DNA from: Strigamia acuminata
Taxonomy: Eukaryota; Arthropoda; Chilopoda; Geophilomorpha; Linotaeniidae
NCBI GenBank assembly: GCA_949358305.1
Contig: OX442323.1
Location: 7,192,001-7,256,000 of the forward strand
Reading direction: 5' to 3'
Length of the DNA stretch: 64,000 bases
Shown: positions 60,301 through 64,000 of the stretch, piece after piece
How the letters are laid out: each line of letters opens with the position of its first letter
Position numbering within the stretch: position 1 is the stretch's first letter
The notes under the pieces: generated by a model
Seen by the model: the letters and a program-made list of their open reading frames with translations, nothing else
The model's database searches: none
What the model was told of the DNA's origin: nothing
Translations under genes and position numbers: made by a program

Positions 60301-62844
60301 CTGCACGTACGCGGCGCCGCAGCCGTTCGTCATCGCCAGTTTGCGGCCCCTCGGCGAGTTCCCGGCGCGGTTGTACACCTTGCGCTCGAACTTCGTGTAG
60401 AATCGCTTCTCCACGTGCATCTTCTCCCGCAACGGTTGCGGCAAAATGAGCAGATCCTTGACGCTCTTGCACACGAAGTCGCTGTCCATCAGCCGTGCGG
60501 GGGGCCTCGAGACGCGTCGTCGCTTCACGGGTCCGTCGTCCGTCTGGATCGGCGACGAGTTGAAGTTGTCGCCGCGGTCGCAGCTCTGTATGGACGGCGA
60601 GAGGATCTTGTGCATCATGCCGGTCGTCTTGCTCGAGATCGTGAACCCGCAGTCGCACACGAACATGCAGTCCACCCTGCCGCAGTGCGGTCGCTTCCGC
60701 TTCCGGACCGAAATGCTCTCGCACACGCACCCCAGCCGGCAAAACGTCTGCCCGCACTGCCCTCGCTCCGCGCCGGGTTCCTCGCCGCGCGGGGGCTCCG
60801 CCAGCTCCACGTAATCGTCGGGCGGAGCGCTCACCGCCTTGTCCGCGATGTCCGACAAGCTCTCGGACAGCCTGGTCGCCTCGTCGCGCCGCGGCCGCTC
60901 CACGTTCGCCTCCACACTCACTTGCACGCCGCGCTTGAACAGCCCGTCGATCACTTTCTGCTGCCCGAATTGCTCAAATCGCGACAGATTCGACTCGTTC
61001 AAATTGATTCGATCGGCGTTCACGGCGCTCCTCTTTAAAATGCTCTTGCCGTTCAAATTCGACGGCCGCAACAAATTCATCTTGGGTTTCGTCGGTCGCT
61101 TCGTCTCGTCTATCTTGATGACGGTTTTCAACGCCTGCGCCTCGTCCGTGCGCACCGCCTCCACGGCGAACTTGGCCCAATTGGGCGTGATGAGCCCCCG
61201 CTGGGGGAGCGAGAGTTCCTCCGGCTGCGAATTCCTGTTGCGCGCCGCCAAAATAGCGCTCATGTCCTTGTTGTCGTACGTGAAGAGCGGCTGGTGCGGC
61301 GAAAACATCGGCGCGGGGTCGCTCGCGGCTCCGACGGCCACTTTGACGCAGCCGAACTGCTGGAACCAGCCGTATTTCGTCTTGAACGGCTTCGCCACCG
61401 TCGGCAACGTCTTCCTCGACCCAAAATAAAGTTCGTTGAAGCGCGACTCGTCCGCGGGAATCGTTTCCGTCGTCCCGTACGTCTTAGCCGGGCCCCCCGC
61501 GCCACTCTTCACCTTAATCTCCGACATTTCGGCCTTTTCCGAAACTTCCTCCTCCTCCCCGCCGATTTCGTCGACCAATTCGGCGTCCTCCGACCCCGAC
61601 TCCACTTTCCTCGGCGAAACGACGCTCCCGGCCCCGGCCGCGCCCTCGGTCGAACACTGCACCTTCTTGAGCCAATTAAAGTCCGTCATTCCGCCCAGAC
61701 CGGGCGTATCTCCGGCCGTGGTTTCCGCGGCGAAGATTTTACTCCGCCAGCCCTTGATCTGCGTGATGTCGTTCGTCTTGGTGGGTATGATCGGCTGCGC
61801 GTACGCGCACGCGTCGCCCTCGTCCACCAAATCGTCATCAGAAGGCAATTTGAGTTTCTGATCTTGAATGGTATATTCGATTAAGTCTTCTTCAGTCTCG
61901 AAACTGTAGAACTCTATACCATCTATGACGGAAACCTCAGGCCTCGTGTCTTCGTCGTGCGCCGACCGAAGTCTATTGGCCGTCTTTAAGTGAACTTTAA
62001 TCCTTCCTGCTGACGATAATCTGTGGATAACGCCAGTAGGAAGTCTCTGGATGGCCACCGCCGCCACTTTCCGTTCGTCCGAGTCGGCCGAACTGCCCTC
62101 ACCGAGCCCCCCCGCCTCCGCCTCCGCGTCCGCGTCCTCGCAGCTCGCCGAAGACTCGTCCAGCCACAATTTCAGCCCTTCCTCGGACCCGGCGTCCTCG
62201 CTCGCAACGGCCAAGCTTTCGTTTGCCGGCACATCTGAAACGTCATCCTCGTAAAACTCTTCCTCGTCGAAATCACTTAAATCACTACTTAAAGTACTCT
62301 TACTTTGCGGCGACACTTGTTTGCCGGCCTTGCACGCGTCCCACTTCTTTTGAATGTCCACGCTCGTGCTTTTCGCCTTTAAGAACGCGCCCAACGTGCC
62401 TTTGATGCCCTGAACGGTCTCCTTGATCAGTTCCACCTTGCCCGTGTTGTTGCTTGCATTGTTCGGCTTGCTCGTTTCCTTTTGTTTCGCCTTTTGTTTA
62501 TTGTTTAAGTTGGGCGTTGCGTCTCTGTGAAAGCCGTTGAGTTGTTTCCTTCGAGATTTGGGCGATTTGGCTTTTGGTTCCGGTTTTGGCGGGGGTTTTG
62601 GTTTTTTGGTGCAGTTTGGTGTTGGTTTGGGGGTCTTGAGCGAACCGTTCGTAGGGGGTTGATTGATGGTGTTGTTGTTTCTGCTGGTGTGGGTTGATTT
62701 GCGCGCGGTGGCTTTTCGAACGGGGATTGATAGTGTGGCGGTTTGGTTTAGCGCCTGGTTGGTTTCGGCCATCTTTTTTAAGAGTTCTTCCGTCTTTTTC
62801 TGTAGGAGTTTACGCTGCACGTCTTCGGCACGCATGTTGGACAT
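57327..62844 (-). CDS. MGA-like bHLH-zipper protein (MAX-partner type)
   Basis: Six exons: 62844-59286, 59215-58983, 58920-58806, 58746-58631, 58573-58441, 57733-57327 (TAG); 1,520 residues with all phases matching. Contents in order: basic Pro/Lys-rich N-terminus, an acidic Glu/Asp region (FDEEEFYEDD), a Cys/His segment near 60655-60760 (TFCRLGCVCES, then PHCGRVDCMFVCDC) like the MGA conserved domain, a conserved-looking segment with RALLTMGEIGKGKSSLRFIG, and a C-terminal bHLH: basic region HRERERTRRKGEYNQLERL, loop, helix 2 KPKLLSNAVKCIRQLES and a zipper KLVLINKRYSLFRRY. MGA dimerises with MAX and belongs to the PRC1.6 repressor complex. No T-box is present here; it could be in exons right of the window or absent. 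ATG 62844 lies just after an acceptor, so the true start is uncertain. Confidence 0.75.
57825..58345. repeat. 21-bp minisatellite in MGA-like gene intron
   Basis: Units of GTGAAAAATAAATTATTTCC plus C. About a dozen near-perfect copies at 57835-58075, then a second-order repetition in which the flanking TTTCGTTTAATACTGAAAA also recurs (58105, 58240, 58337). That flank includes the exon border sequence at 57722-57740, so part of the last exon's acceptor region was copied into the array. Confidence 0.9.
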
Positions 62845-64000
62845 TGTCCCTGGAAATATCAAAGTGAAATGTTAATGAAATAAGGGAAAAGGTTTTTTGG
62901 TTTATGGAACACTTTGAAAAGTTTGCTGCTTACAGAAAAGAAAAACATTCATGAAATTACAACAATACAACAACTACAACAATAACACAACAAAATTTTT
63001 GAGAAATTTTTGAAGATTTTTGAGAAATTTCTGAAATTTTTTGAGAAATTTCTAAAAATTTTTGAGAAATTTCTGAAATTTTTTGAGAAATTTCTAAAAA
63101 ATTTTGAGAAATTTCTAAAAAATTTTGAGAAATTTCTGGAGATTTTGAGAAATTTCTGGAACTTTTAAGAAATTTCTGAAATGTTTTGAGAAATTTCTGG
63201 AGATTCTGAGAAATTTCTGAAATGTTTTGACAAATTTCTGAAATGTTTTGACAAATTTTCTTTCACTTGTGGTTCTGTGGGGTCGCAGGGTCAGCTTGTG
63301 TGACCATTACCCCACTGATCTGACCTGTGGACTGCTGGACTCCTAGGTCACAAAGGCAAATCCCAAAACAAACCCCCTTCCCCTCAGCATTTAAAACAAA
63401 CCAACATTTCATAATAGTATTGAACTCAGCATTGCATTGGACATAATACACACTATAGTGACACAACCTTATTCAGTCTAAATGAGAAAATCCTTCATTA
63501 AAATGATCTGACAGCAACGACGGTGGCCAAAATGTGAAACAACCAATAGAAATGTTTTTATTTGCAACTTTAAAGCTATCTTTACTTTTCGATTGCTGTA
63601 TTCAAACAACATGTTTAAAACTGCAGTAAAAAACGCCTTGTTGTTTATGCACAATCCCACTGCGACTAAAAACAGACTAAATAATTTGGTTCTACATTAA
63701 GACGACCCTCTTTCAACCAGTTTAAATAAATTGCTTTAAAACACTATTTAGTCTAAATGGCTTTTCCAATGCAGCTATTGTTTCCAAGAAGGTGCTGAAG
63801 TGATTCTTCCAATAATCACAATCACAGCATTATTAAGAACCCACACCTTAGTTCAAGCTAGGACGATTACCTACAGGACTTCACATCCGCCATTTTTTTG
63901 TAATCTAAGTTGTCCCGTAGAAATGCGAAGGAGCAGCAATCTGTCGTTGCATTGTTAAAACTTTTTGTGGGCAAATGGCGGACAATTGACATCCCACATT
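62845..64000. other. Upstream region or 5' intron of the MGA-like gene
   Basis: Starts with an acceptor (ATTTCCAG, read on the - strand) so it is at least partly intron. It contains a minisatellite at 62995-63262 (units on TTTTTGAGAAATTTCTGAAA, about 20 bp) and otherwise unremarkable AT-rich sequence. No T-box coding exon was found here. Confidence 0.5.

Noticed and set aside
59410-61038. 542-residue + strand frame with Arg/His/Leu-rich protein
   Set aside because: Antisense shadow of the GC-rich coding exon of the MGA-like gene; composition is typical of a mirrored frame and no motif is seen.

Overview
This 64-kb window is nuclear DNA of an invertebrate animal, most likely an arthropod. Genes are split by many short GT-AG introns. 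The families present (otopetrin, sarcalumenin, Hip/ST13, XPNPEP3, doublecortin-like kinase, an MGA-like bHLHZip protein) are animal families. Introns and spacers are very AT-rich, with many minisatellites and small DNA transposons. The species cannot be fixed from the sequence alone. All coding models below were built by hand from open frames, splice-site motifs and matching intron phase; no transcript data were available.

Left third (1-29,160, + strand): four tandem otopetrin-like proton channel genes, called A to D here. A lacks its first exon(s), which lie left of the window. A and B are one closely related pair and C and D are more divergent. Gene C has two phase-compatible candidate first coding exons, and gene B appears to use a GC-AG intron.

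Middle (30,054-35,411, - strand): a tandem duplication whose unit is the 3' end of the Hip co-chaperone gene plus a small secreted Gln-rich protein gene. One duplicate is a 5'-truncated Hip C-terminus with open exons and an expanded 15-bp coding repeat. It lies just downstream of a Gln-rich gene and in a compatible splice phase, so a chimeric gene is possible. A degenerate FLYWCH/MULE transposon fragment sits in an intron of the other Gln-rich gene.

34,629-46,574: the Hip (ST13) gene is read on the - strand. Its sixth intron is about 9.6 kb and holds two complete sarcalumenin genes on the + strand: a long one with a Glu/Ser-rich acidic domain and a short one without it. Hip is head to head with an Xaa-Pro aminopeptidase 3 gene (47,036-49,428, +), separated by 461 bp.

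Right third (- strand): a complete doublecortin-like kinase gene (50,576-54,934) and a 1,520-residue MGA-like protein (57,327-62,844) with an MGA-type Cys-rich motif and a C-terminal bHLH-zipper. The true 5' end of the MGA-like gene may lie outside the window.

Repeats include pogo/Tc1-like MITEs with TA target sites, a hAT MITE with a perfect 8-bp target duplication, a MITE copied along with the Hip duplication, and at least nine AT-rich minisatellites. No RNA genes, CRISPR arrays, viral genes or prokaryotic operons were seen.
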